Shown here: positions 8,546 to 16,827 of the stretch, piece after piece
Numbering within the stretch: the stretch's first letter is position 1
Layout: each line of letters opens with the position of its first letter
Source: Chara braunii
Taxonomy: Eukaryota > Streptophyta > Charophyceae > Charales > Characeae
Direction: 5' to 3'
DNA length: 21,614 nucleotides
NCBI GenBank assembly: GCA_003427395.1
Contig: BFEA01000191.1
Location: 403,357-424,970, forward strand
Notes under the pieces: model-generated
What the model was told of the DNA's origin: nothing
Seen by the model: the letters and a program-made list of their open reading frames with translations, nothing else
Database searches by the model: none
Program-made: the position numbers and the translations under genes

Positions 8546-9619
8546 CTGCTTACGACAGGAGCGACTGTTGCTCTTATTAAACAAGAAGCCGAAACTCCTG
8601 TCGACGATGTGCCAGATCTGATGCAGGAAATGACGGATTTAACAGGACCAAACCGTTGTGAATATTCCATCCTTTTAGTTTTAATAGACCATTTTTCCAA
8701 ATACATCGAGGTATACCCCTGCAATTCAAACCGACAATGGGTCCGAATTCAAAGGCGACAGATAGCCACGTACATCGATTGGTTTCTCTATACTCACCTA
8801 GATACGGAAGAAATTCTGACCGACAATGGGTCCGAATTCAAAGGCGAGGTAGAGGAATTGCTCGCATGACGAGGCATTACGCTTCGACACACGACACCCC
8901 ACGTTTCCCAGTCGAACGGGTTGGCTGAAAATGCCAATCGCATGATTAAGACTGCCCTTCTTAGAAATTTAGCGGCGCGTGACACGCGTCCTTGGCCCGA
9001 GATCGTATACCAAATTGTTGGAATTCTGGTGGCCACCCCTCATGAATCCACGGGGTTCAACCCCTTCCAGCTTCGTACCAATAGCCTCCCATGCGTCGAT
9101 TACCGGGGCAACTCGGAAATTGCAGAAGTCGGCGGTAGAGACACTCGTGCCGCCCTTAAGGCCAATGCCAAAAGGTATGCCGATTTCATGGAAAGGGTCG
9201 TTCCGAAGCTAGCCAGAAAAAGACAAAAAATGACTTATCTAGCCCACGGAAGGCAAATCCGTAGCTACGAGGCCCGAAATGGGAAAGCCGGTCCCCAACA
9301 TCAATATAAATTAGGGGACCTGGTACAGGTACGTAAATGTGCACGCGACCGGAAACTCACTCCCAAGTTCTCTGTCTGTTTCCGCGTTGTCGAGCTCGGA
9401 CCCAACGGTGCTAACACGGTGCGCATCACGCCCGAGGCAAGCGCCAACCATAGCTCTGTCCCCATCGTCCGACATATCTCTTACATCCGTCTCCTCCCTC
9501 CTTCTGATCTTCCTCCGTCTCCGTCTTCTGCTGAAAACCAGGACGGTGACGATCTAGCTCTCGCCTCGTCCTCCCCTTCCTGCTCCCATCTCTCATCTTC
9601 TCCCCCGACCTCGCCATGA
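8546..9619 (+). pseudogene. Integrase, core and C-terminal domain, broken
   Basis: The frame continues after the TAA at 8543-8545. LVLIDHFSKYIEVYP holds the first catalytic Asp (8687-8689), LTDNGSEFKG the second (8822-8824) and NGLAENANRM the Glu (8927-8929). There are 35 residues between the second Asp and the Glu, the D,D(35)E signature. An in-frame TGA at 8867-8869, in the sequence GCATGACGA, interrupts the core. A 29-base duplication has changed residues between the first two Asp. The C-terminal QYKLGDLVQVR and KLTPKFSVCFRVVELG fit the GPY/F-type module. The N-terminal HHCC zinc domain is missing with RT/RNase H. It ends in a Ser/Pro-rich tail at TGA 9617-9619, overlapping the next ATG. 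Confidence 0.85.
8730..8847 (+). repeat. 29-bp non-tandem duplication inside integrase
   Basis: The 29 bases at 8819-8847, which encode the second catalytic Asp block, occur identically at 8730-8758. The upstream copy is read in another frame (QWVRIQRR) yet leaves the downstream frame intact. The copies are 60 bases apart, so this is a templated insertion and not a tandem slip. Confidence 0.9.
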
Positions 9620-10098
9620 GTTTCATCACGGAGCAAGCCCTTGGCGATCATCTACTGCATCCACGTGGCTACATCTTTGAGATCCGGCAATTTCGTCATC
9701 CGCGGCTTAGTCCTGATCTTCGAAGAGTGGCGCAGTTCTTCTGCACCGAGGGAGTGCGTGCAGCTGCTCCGTTCCGATTCGTCGGGAGTCAGCAGGCAGT
9801 AGTATTGGCGGAAGTGGTGGCACTTCATCGACGAGCGACTCTAGGAACGAGCCACGTCACCACGGTCGCTGCCTTCAGCGGCGACATCAGCACAGTCAGC
9901 CCACTTCGGCATACCGCGATCTTGACCTCTTTACGAGAGTGGATGCATCAGTTGTCGGTTGAGTGGCAACACGGTCTTGCGCGTCCGGGGAACAATCTAA
10001 TCCTGACGTTCGGGACTGACTTCGACGGGATTCGCACCTCTCTGCGCCAGCCGGCGGTCGTGCTCCCCACCCTCATCCCCTTCCAACGCCCCCAATGA
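9616..10098 (+). CDS. Accessory ORF A, 160 aa, unknown
   Basis: The ATG at 9616-9618 overlaps the integrase stop (ATGA), and the ORF ends at TGA 10096-10098, which overlaps the next ATG in the same way. It is intact, although gag and integrase are broken. The protein is rich in Arg, Leu and aromatic residues, has HLLHPRGYIFEIRQFRHP near the N-terminus and a Leu/Trp-rich helix ILTSLREWMHQLSVEW near residue 110. There is no signal peptide, clear membrane segment or Cys motif. Its place after integrase corresponds to the env or extra-ORF slot of some plant Ty3/gypsy elements, but I see no envelope feature. Function unknown. Confidence 0.65.
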   Translation: MSFITEQALGDHLLHPRGYIFEIRQFRHPRLSPDLRRVAQFFCTEGVRAAAPFRFVGSQQAVVLAEVVALHRRATLGTSHVTTVAAFSGDISTVSPLRHTAILTSLREWMHQLSVEWQHGLARPGNNLILTFGTDFDGIRTSLRQPAVVLPTLIPFQRPQ

Positions 10099-11102
10099 AC
10101 CGCGCCGCTCCTCTCGCCCCTCTCTCCACCTTTGGTCTCCCTTCTCTTTTTCCCACCTTCTGGCAATCCGATCTCCATCCTCGTCTTTATTTCCTGTTCA
10201 AGCCTCTTGTCGTCCTGCTTCTTGATCCTCGGCATTGGCAGGTGTGGCGCGAGACCTTTGTCGATCTGTCTGTGTGCTTGGCCCGAGTACAGGTGACGTG
10301 GACGAGGACCAGTGAGTATCCAGTGTGCATCGAGTACCTGGAGCTGTTGATCCTACAGGCTTGGAGAACGGACGTGGAAGGTGATCTTCTTCGTTTCCTC
10401 TTCGGATCGGTGCGGCCAGGCCATCGCCAACCAATTACTCAAGAACTCGTTGTCCCGCTCGCGCAACTGGCTGACGATCTCTCCCTCGACATCGTTTCGC
10501 AAAGCGACGACAGCCCCGCTTCGCACGTCATCACGCGGACATTAGCGCCGTATCTTCAGTGGACTGCATGCTTGGAAGAACCCGGGAGTGACAACACTCT
10601 GCCATCGCGGCAGGAATACTTGAAGCCGTACGGGATCATCGATCGCGCCTTCTATCCGAAGGAAGAACCTGAGGAGGCGCTTGAAGGGGAAAAAGAAGCC
10701 ACTGAAGAACAGGGTGACGCCGACAAAGAAACGTCGGAGGAGGGAAGTTATAGCGAGTACAGTGAAGGGGAGCCTAGTGAAGAAGAGGAGGAGATAGAAG
10801 AAGAAGAGGAGGAAGCCGGATCGGGGTGGGAGGATTTGCCGGAAGAAGTGGCGTGCACAGGCACCGAGGCGGAAGATCCCGACGCGGCACGTAGAAGAGA
10901 AGAGATCGCCGCCAGGAAAAGCCAGTTGGAGTTCGCCAGCGGGGCGAGCCTGCGCATCAACGACGACCCAACCAAGATTCCAGAGCCCCCGATCCCGAAG
11001 ATGGCGGATCAGCAACCCCGGCTTCGAGCGCATCGCGACGGAGACAGAGCCGATCCCCTCCCCCTCCACCCCAGCCCGTCCCCCAGTTCGTCCACTTACT
11101 GA
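10095..11102 (+). CDS. Accessory ORF B, 335 aa, acidic, unknown
   Basis: Begins at the ATG of the second ATGA overlap and ends at TGA 11100-11102, whose last base starts the next ATG. Residues 31-43 form a short hydrophobic stretch (LYFLFKPLVVLLL), too brief and too near charged residues to be a confident membrane span. Residues 45-165 look globular, with many Trp, Leu and Arg. Residues 189-264 are extremely acidic (runs of Glu), followed by RRREEIAARKSQLEF and a Pro/Ser tail. Acidic tracts can act in histone or polymerase contacts or in activation, but that is speculation. It is intact and follows ORF A without any gap, as if translated by coupling. Confidence 0.65.
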   Translation: MNRAAPLAPLSTFGLPSLFPTFWQSDLHPRLYFLFKPLVVLLLDPRHWQVWRETFVDLSVCLARVQVTWTRTSEYPVCIEYLELLILQAWRTDVEGDLLRFLFGSVRPGHRQPITQELVVPLAQLADDLSLDIVSQSDDSPASHVITRTLAPYLQWTACLEEPGSDNTLPSRQEYLKPYGIIDRAFYPKEEPEEALEGEKEATEEQGDADKETSEEGSYSEYSEGEPSEEEEEIEEEEEEAGSGWEDLPEEVACTGTEAEDPDAARRREEIAARKSQLEFASGASLRINDDPTKIPEPPIPKMADQQPRLRAHRDGDRADPLPLHPSPSPSSSTY

Positions 11103-11629
11103 TGCGGGGAATCGGCCTTCGTCCCCGGTCATTATCCCACCGTCCCCTTGATTACCTCACCCTCTGCCAGATCTCTACCCCCGTCACCTTCCCGCGCAAC
11201 CCCCTTCCTCCCCATACCTTCCGTCACTTTTACTCCACCCATCTTGCCGTCACCGTTCATCCCCACCCTTCCCTTCAATCCGCAAACCCCACGTTCTGTT
11301 TACATGTCCTCTTATTCAGTGTCCCGTGGGAACAAAGTATCGCAGTAGAAGTCTACTACGTAATCACAGGAACCATCCCCGCGTGTCGCCATCACGAGCT
11401 GTTCCGTGCGGTGCTCTTCCGCACTTTCTCCACCCTTTACCCTGACTACCTCGCCTCCCTCCCTCACAACGGTGATCGGTTTCCCCGTTTTCACCGGATC
11501 ATCCGCTACGAAGAGCTCCGGATCAAAGAGGAAGGGATGAACCATTACCTGCCCCCACTTCCCCCCAACCCTCTCCGTCGACACCCCCCCATGTATAATG
11601 TCTACTTTCCCATCCCCACACGACGTTGA
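11102..11629 (+). CDS. Accessory ORF C, 175 aa, unknown
   Basis: Its ATG (11102-11104) shares one base with the stop of ORF B (TGATG). The ORF closes at TGA 11627-11629. The N-terminal 55 residues are Pro-, His- and Ser-rich. The middle has a plausible folded core with SIAVEVYYVITGTIPA, then ELFRAVLFRTFSTLYPDYL. The tail is Pro- and Arg-rich. I see no known motif. The short region around 11590 has a Met (MYNVYFPIP), a less likely internal start. As the last ORF before the 3' non-coding region it closes the accessory set. Confidence 0.6.
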   Translation: MRGIGLRPRSLSHRPLDYLTLCQISTPVTFPRNPLPPHTFRHFYSTHLAVTVHPHPSLQSANPTFCLHVLLFSVPWEQSIAVEVYYVITGTIPACRHHELFRAVLFRTFSTLYPDYLASLPHNGDRFPRFHRIIRYEELRIKEEGMNHYLPPLPPNPLRRHPPMYNVYFPIPTRR

Positions 11630-12046
11630 TACCCGCCACGTGTCCTCCGAGCAATACGAATCAGCAGTTTCGCGAAGATCACGCCAGTGACGATGACGTC
11701 AACTTATGCTCTGATTCGGTGGCCCGCGCTCGACAGGGGGTGCAGAGCACACGGAGATCTGATGGACCATGATGGTGCCACCTAGACAATCTCCGAAGTT
11801 CGAAGGATAGGGGGTTGCATATGACAGGACTACAGGGAACGAGATCCAAACAGCACGAGCCGGCATGCTTCACAGAGATTTTGCCACGGATGCTGTCGCC
11901 AGCTCATCGTGCTGATCCGAGCTCCTATTTCTTTCTGCCCTCGTTCCTTGTACTTCTTCCTGATTCTTCGTCTCTCCTATTCCCTTTGTTCGAGCTTTCA
12001 TGCAATCAGGAGATCGCATAATTTTGGACCCTCCGCGCGTCACATA
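11630..12046. other. Non-coding region between accessory ORFs and 3' LTR
   Basis: No ORF with recognisable features. A clear polypurine tract should lie directly before the 3' LTR but is not seen; the bases before 12047 are AT-rich then GC-rich. This weakens the exact LTR start. Confidence 0.4.
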
Positions 12047-12950
12047 TGTGACGAACCACTTCCCGACCCTGTGCTATTTTTCGTACCCCTTGATTCGATA
12101 CCCCCTTTTTGTATCATACCGACCCCACAAAACCCCGTCGCTTTTCTTGATTTTAGGCGCCTTGTTTGGGCCCCCATTTTTCCCGGAAGTTTTATTGATT
12201 CTTGGAATTCTTCTTTTTGTAATTCGGGAAAGACACGGGAAATTGCGCGTGCCTTAGCGAGCGCACTGGGAATCGGTCTCGACAGTTACTAGGAATTATG
12301 GAATAAACGGAGCCCGACGTATCTTTTTCCTTGCATGAATGTTCTCGGTCACGTCGGAGAAAAATTTAGGAATTTCGTGAAAATACGGATAGGCATAGGA
12401 ATTTCTTTTTCTGCGTCGACCTTCGCATGCGGATATGGTGATTTCAATTTTTGAATTGGTTTTGGGCATAGGAAAGCTGTAACTGTTTTGATGCCTTTTT
12501 CTCTTGTGGTCGACACCGCGCATGCGAGCTTCCTCCTCCTTATTTCCCGCGTCATCCTTCCCCCACACTCTCTCCTCTCTCCCTTCCCCCTCCTCTTCTT
12601 CTCCTATCGCAACTATTTTTTTCCCCTCTCTCCCTCTCTGCCTTTCGCGTGCCTGTTTCCCCTTCTTGATCATCTGAATCTTGGACCCGTCTCGCGCTGC
12701 TTTTCGTGCCTCGTCTCTTCTTGCTCTTCAACCTTGGCTTGCGAAGCCCGGTTGATCCTCCGCTTACCCCGGCTCACCAATCAGACGCGTTGAGTAAGAG
12801 GATCTCCCTACTGCGTGATGAATCAGATTGACCGACTATTGGGTTCTAAAGGATAAACATGGCTTCCCTTGAGCATCTTTCGCTGAACCTTCTCTCCTTG
12901 CACCTCGATCTCCTCTCTGGCTCTTCCCCCATCTATCTCCCTTCCCGCAA

Positions 12951-12959
12951 TTTTAAATT
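12951..12959 (+). promoter_or_regulatory. Possible TATA element of the 3' LTR
   Basis: TTTTAAATT stands directly before CGCAAGCGCG, and the diverged minus-strand LTR has TATAAATTT in the same place. It may mark the U3/R transition. This part is missing from the 5' LTR, so only the 3' LTR could fire, reading into flanking DNA. Confidence 0.3.
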
Positions 12960-13992
12960 CCGCAAGCGCGCCCGCAAATCTCTCTTAAGTTTCCCACTCG
13001 CAAGCCAGCTTCCGGGAAGCAGTGCCTAGGTGATGCGTTTGGTGCGAGTCGAAAAGTCTCGTCAGGCTGACTACGGTCTGGCCGGCTGCGGGCTTGATCG
13101 CCACGACGAACTGTGGGATCCGGGCGAGCCGAGTCGAGTCTGCGTCAGCGGGGTGACGATCGCAGTGGCGGAAGTTAGCACGCGACGACCGGGATCGTCG
13201 GTGCGGGTATGAGGATTTGTAATTGGAGTTGAGTGGATGATTGGCCTGGGGCCATATTGGAATTTCACGGCGAATGCGCCTTCATTGCGGACCATTTCTC
13301 TTGGTGTGAGTTCGGGGCTGCGAAGCCGAAGGTTTCCTTGTTGAATTCTCGTGTCTTTTGTCTCGGCTTTTCTCGTCTACCCCCCCCCATCTCTCTCTCT
13401 CGCCGACTTGTATAACGATTTGTTGTGGATTTGTCTCTCTTGTAACCCACAGTGAACTCTCGTGATTTCCTGCGAAGAAGAACTTCTTCCGGAACTCTTC
13501 CATTAGTTTCCTAGGTAATCCCCAGATGTCGAGAACTTAATCCTCTTGTCTTGTGAACGGTGGATGCGTGTGTACAATCCCTCGGTTGATTTCTGACATG
13601 TGCACCCTTGTCATTTTCGCACCTTCCACAGTGGATGTATGTATAAAAATGCTTGTATTTCTGCGATTGATTAGACCCAACGCTCGACGGGATTTTTTTC
13701 GAGAATGCAAGAGTGTTTAGGATTGTGGTTCTGAATGCACTGCGCATGCCATCTGCCTTATGCTGCACGACATCAACAGACAGTCTGTGAGGCAGCTTTG
13801 AAAAAGCTAGGCGCCTCGTGTTTTTGTTGATCTGATCTGCTGAAACTGAGTCGCGGGTTGATCCCTCGGAACTCCAACCCGATTAATGCATGAGATGCTC
13901 CTCCCGTGTCCAAAGGAAGAGAGATACTAATTAGTTCTTCTTCGATCGTGCTTTTTGATGACGTCCGGAGGATTTGTGTAAACTCCGTTTGA

Positions 13993-14445
13993 TTGATTGA
14001 TATGTGGACTAACAGTCGTTCCTCGATCGGGCGCCAGCCTTCCGTATCTCCCTCGCCGACGCGCCACTTCCCTTACAACGAGAAAAGGACACGTGTATGC
14101 AAGTGGGACGTACGAGAAGTTGTTGCATGGATCGGCAAACAATATTACTTCCCTCCTGAAAATCGTTGTTCCGGGTTCGTGGATGCGGGTTTTGTCATCA
14201 TCGATACGCACTTCCCACCCTACTCAGTATTGTTGCCATTTAACGAGCTGATCGTCATTCCGTAGACGGCAGTAGCGCCCCATTGGCCTCGAACCCTGTG
14301 CACTGACTGCCTGCGTTTCGATCACTACGAATCAAAGGACTTCCACTACGGGATACGGAGTGAAGACGAGCACAAGGAAAAAGCCACGCGACTGAGACCA
14401 TCCACGTCAGACTCGGAACTGACCAACGAGCGACGTCGGACTTGA
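13993..14445 (+). pseudogene. LTR-embedded coding remnant, 3' LTR copy
   Basis: One frame runs from the TTG or ATT near 13993 to TGA 14443-14445 and is interrupted only by TAG 14263-14265. Before the TAG it carries RTRVCKWDVREVVAW and GFVIIDTHFPP. After it come CTDCLRFDHY and RSEDEHKEKATRL. A one-base loss in a G run near 14439 then ends the frame early compared with the 5' LTR, whose basic C-terminal tail is longer. The same motifs occur in all three LTR copies. Unknown function. Confidence 0.45.
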
Positions 14446-14772
14446 TACGGAAACGGGATACGCGGAGTGTACCAAAGCCCTTCCGCTCTTAACGAAGATC
14501 CGTAGCGCGGTGGGAAGCTCGACAGTACTTTTTGGATTGAATTTGGATTTTTCTCTTTTTGCGTCGTGCCTGCGCGCGCATTCCGCGACGCGCGAAAGCA
14601 ACCGACTTACGTCATCGGGCCAACACGGGGGATTTCAGTTCTGTCTGTGTTCCCACACTCAATTTTCCAAAAATCCTTGGCACACCCCATCTTGCTGTTT
14701 TTCTTGGCCTTCATTCCGCACCTTTAGCACTCCGAACGAAAGACAGCACAGGGCGTGAGGTTGCACGTCACA

Positions 14773-15780
14773 GGCATCCATGCAATTCGACGGGCCCCTC
14801 TCGATCATCCCCCGAAGTAGCCTTGCGCTGAAAGTCGCGCGGTTGCAGAAAACAGTTCATCACAGGGAGGTTTCATAACTTTTCCCGTAAACCTTTTCAT
14901 GGTCTACATGTCATTTACTGTATGTTTTTGTTCCCGGTGTCTGTGGGGCATCAAGCACCAAGCCGAATGGCCTAGTGCCCTTGGACACTAGTCCATCTAG
15001 CCTTCCTTATCCAGAGACAGTGGGTGGGTCAAACACAGTTTTTTCGGACTATACGCTGCCTCTGGGCGGTGCTTTCCTGCTGGTTCAGCTTTTTTTTTTT
15101 TTTTTTTTTTTTAAGAAAAACGTCCCCCTCTGAGTCAGTGTTATGGTGCTGATAAGATCAGACACCACTAGCACATGGGGGGGCGGCTCCATCTATTAGT
15201 GGGGAGCATTACCTGCTGGAAAACAGGTCCAGCGTCCCATATACAAAATGAATGAAACATCTCAGGAAAAAGGTGTAGAATGTTCCTGCCAGCATTGATT
15301 ACCCTGGAATCCAGGGGATTGACTGAGTAGGAAATTAGAAAGAGGGGGGGAGAATCTCTTCACCCGAAAAGAGGCGCCAAATACTAACTGTTACACACTA
15401 ATTCTTCTCCCCCCTACATTGATTACTCTGGTAACGTGAGTGTTGAACGGAGCAAAATATCATAAATACCAGAAAAGGCAACACAAGGATGGAACTCTCT
15501 TTAAGTGCCTGCATACCAAGTGGTGTCGACCATTGAGCTTGCTGTTTTCTGCCCTTCACCTTTGTTTTTATGGATTGACAAAACTATGGGGCAAGTACGT
15601 TGGAGTCACATCTAATGTTCAAATTCTTCAGAATTGGCAACTTCCGCAGTCCCCGAAGTGGAGTGAAAAAGCTGACCCGAGGCGCAGTTTTAGACCCCCG
15701 CTAAACTTGCACATTTTGAAACTCACGCCATGACACCGGCACCACTTTGTCTTTTCTTGCCTATTTCAAACTAAAAGTGT
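14773..15780. other. Non-coding region with T tract and hairpin
   Basis: CTAGTG (14972-14977) and CACTAG (14986-14991) form a hairpin, and a run of 23 T lies at 15090-15112. Two diverged blocks around CATTGATTAC (about 15293 and 15418) flank G-rich and C-rich runs that are complementary to each other. A short interspersed element with a T tail is possible, but no pol III B box is clear. A 97-residue ORF at 15440-15733 has no motif. Confidence 0.4.
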
Positions 15781-15877
15781 GGGCATCCTTAGACACTCCT
15801 CGGGGACGTGAAATCCACAAGGAAGCGCTCATTCCACCTGTCCTTGGGGACGAAATCGAAAAAGAAATGTGAAAACA

Positions 15878-15963
15878 CCACAAGGAAAATTCCTTGTGGC
15901 ATCCTTGTGGCCCCAGCCAAAATTTCCTTATCTCCAAGGGACATCGGGACCTCGTGAGGTCCC
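15878..15963. repeat. Palindromes inside the left transposon end
   Basis: CCACAAGGAA (15878-15887) and TTCCTTGTGG (15890-15899) form a perfect inverted repeat, and GGGACCTC/GAGGTCCC (15946-15963) another. The right end has the near copy CCACAGGGAA..TTCCTTGTGG (17464-17485) and the perfect ATCCTTGGGG/CCCCAAGGAT (17406-17430). Such subterminal hairpins may be transposase-binding sites. Confidence 0.7.
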
Positions 15964-16100
15964 TTGGAGCTCAACTTGAAAGGAACTGTGATTCAGGGAG
16001 TGGGGAAGACATGCGTTGATGGAGAGTTTTGGTTCTTGGGTGGTCCAGATGTGGTCCAGCGGCGTTAGCACGGACATCCCCGCCCTCCAACGTCTGCGTA

Positions 16101-16273
16101 GTCCCCCAGCGTCCCCCAACAGCTACTGTTGGCGGTGGGCCTCCATCGGGTGGCGTTGTCGTTTTCGACCGGCATCATCCGGTCTAGCGCGCTCAAGGAA
16201 CGTATGCCTAGTCCCCCAACGCCCCCAAACGGCTACTATTGGCGGTGGGCCTCCATCGGGCGGCGGCGTCGTT
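16101..16273. repeat. 63-bp direct repeat, period 110
   Basis: The blocks 16101-16163 and 16211-16273 are similar, sharing the identical GGCGGTGGGCCTCCATCGGG core. They lie within the transposon, outside its transposase remnant. Confidence 0.75.
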
Positions 16274-16347
16274 GTTGGCCAGCATCAATGGTCGGAATTT
16301 ATTTTTTTCCCGGCGGCACTTTCATTCCATCCACATAAGAGGTTTCT

Positions 16348-16827
16348 TCACAAGCGTCGTATTCCCATGCATGTCGTCACATGCTGCGCGTCCCATAAGA
16401 CTCTTGCCTTCTCTGCCGTCGTGTGCTCATTGCTGCCCTCTCCACCTTGCAGTTCATGGCCGACTTGTACCGGAGGCTCCTTCTGCTGCTCCTCATCAAC
16501 GTGCTGCTTCTGGTGGTCCCTCTGCTGCTCCTCAGCGCTGTGCTGCTTCTCGTTGAAGTAGTCATCCGTGGCATCGTCGCATTGTCAAAGTTCTTCCCAT
16601 GTACCCCCCGTCCTGTGTTTGATCCACCACCTCGGTGTCGCTCGTGGAATGACGCTGCAACCCAGCGTGTAGCACAGCTCAATGACAGCCTCCGAAGTTG
16701 CCACGTAGTCGGGGCCGTCATCCGCAGCTTGCATCAGCGTCCTTCTTCTACGCGCACGCAACTGCTCCTTCATTCGTCCCAACGCCCTCTCCTGCTGACA
16801 ACGAAGAATAACGGTTGACACGGCCAC
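16348..16827 (-). pseudogene. PIF/Harbinger-type transposase N-terminal remnant
   Basis: The minus-strand frame from about 16827 encodes an Arg-rich helix, a short Cys-containing segment and then RWWIKHRTGGTWEEL. After one in-frame TGA (plus-strand TCA at 16585-16587) it goes on with QCDDATDDYFNEK. The order of a WW-containing basic block, a GGxWE block and a DDATDDYF-type block is what I expect just before the DDE nuclease in plant-type Harbinger transposases, though this rests on memory. After about 16546 the frame turns into a Gln/Glu-rich stretch and stops at 16348-16350, so the catalytic domain is lost. The TGA could derive from CGA. Confidence 0.55.

Larger units (their letters stand above)
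4607..14772 (+). mobile_element. Decayed Ty3/gypsy-like LTR retrotransposon
   Basis: The order is truncated 5' LTR, PBS, gag with CCHC knuckle, linker, protease, integrase, three extra ORFs and 3' LTR. The two LTR copies match closely (about 6 mismatches in the first 245 bases by hand count), so insertion was fairly recent. Reverse transcriptase and RNase H are missing: protease-side sequence ends near 8545 and integrase-core sequence begins by about 8600. Gag and integrase each have an in-frame TGA, so the element is non-autonomous. Integrase downstream of protease, the zinc knuckle, the D,D(35)E spacing and the GPY/F-like C-terminus support Ty3/gypsy, although without RT this rests on gag, protease and integrase. 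Target-site duplication cannot be tested because the left end is lost. Confidence 0.85.
12047..14772 (+). repeat. 3' LTR, apparently full length
   Basis: The right end CGTCACA (14766-14772) is supported by the diverged minus-strand LTR, which ends in CGTGACA after the same GCGTGAGGTTG. The proposed left end TGTGACG at 12047-12053 is its perfect 7-base inverted complement with TG..CA form. The portion 13363-14763 matches the 5' LTR. The portion about 12950-13360 is absent from the 5' LTR but aligns with the minus-strand LTR, so it belongs to the LTR and not to the internal region. Length would be 2726 bases. The left edge is the less certain one, because no polypurine tract precedes it. Confidence 0.55.

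Noticed and set aside
10542-11132. Minus-strand ORF of 196 residues
   Set aside because: It is the antisense shadow of the Glu-rich tract of accessory ORF B, giving Phe/Leu runs.
14941-15112. SINE with T tail
   Set aside because: An A-box-like AGCCGAATGGCCTAGTG and a T run are present, but the B box is not convincing and no second copy exists in the window.
16016-16561. 181-residue plus-strand ORF in the transposon
   Set aside because: It spans the internal direct repeat and is antisense to the transposase remnant; low-complexity Ser/Cys content suggests it is fortuitous.
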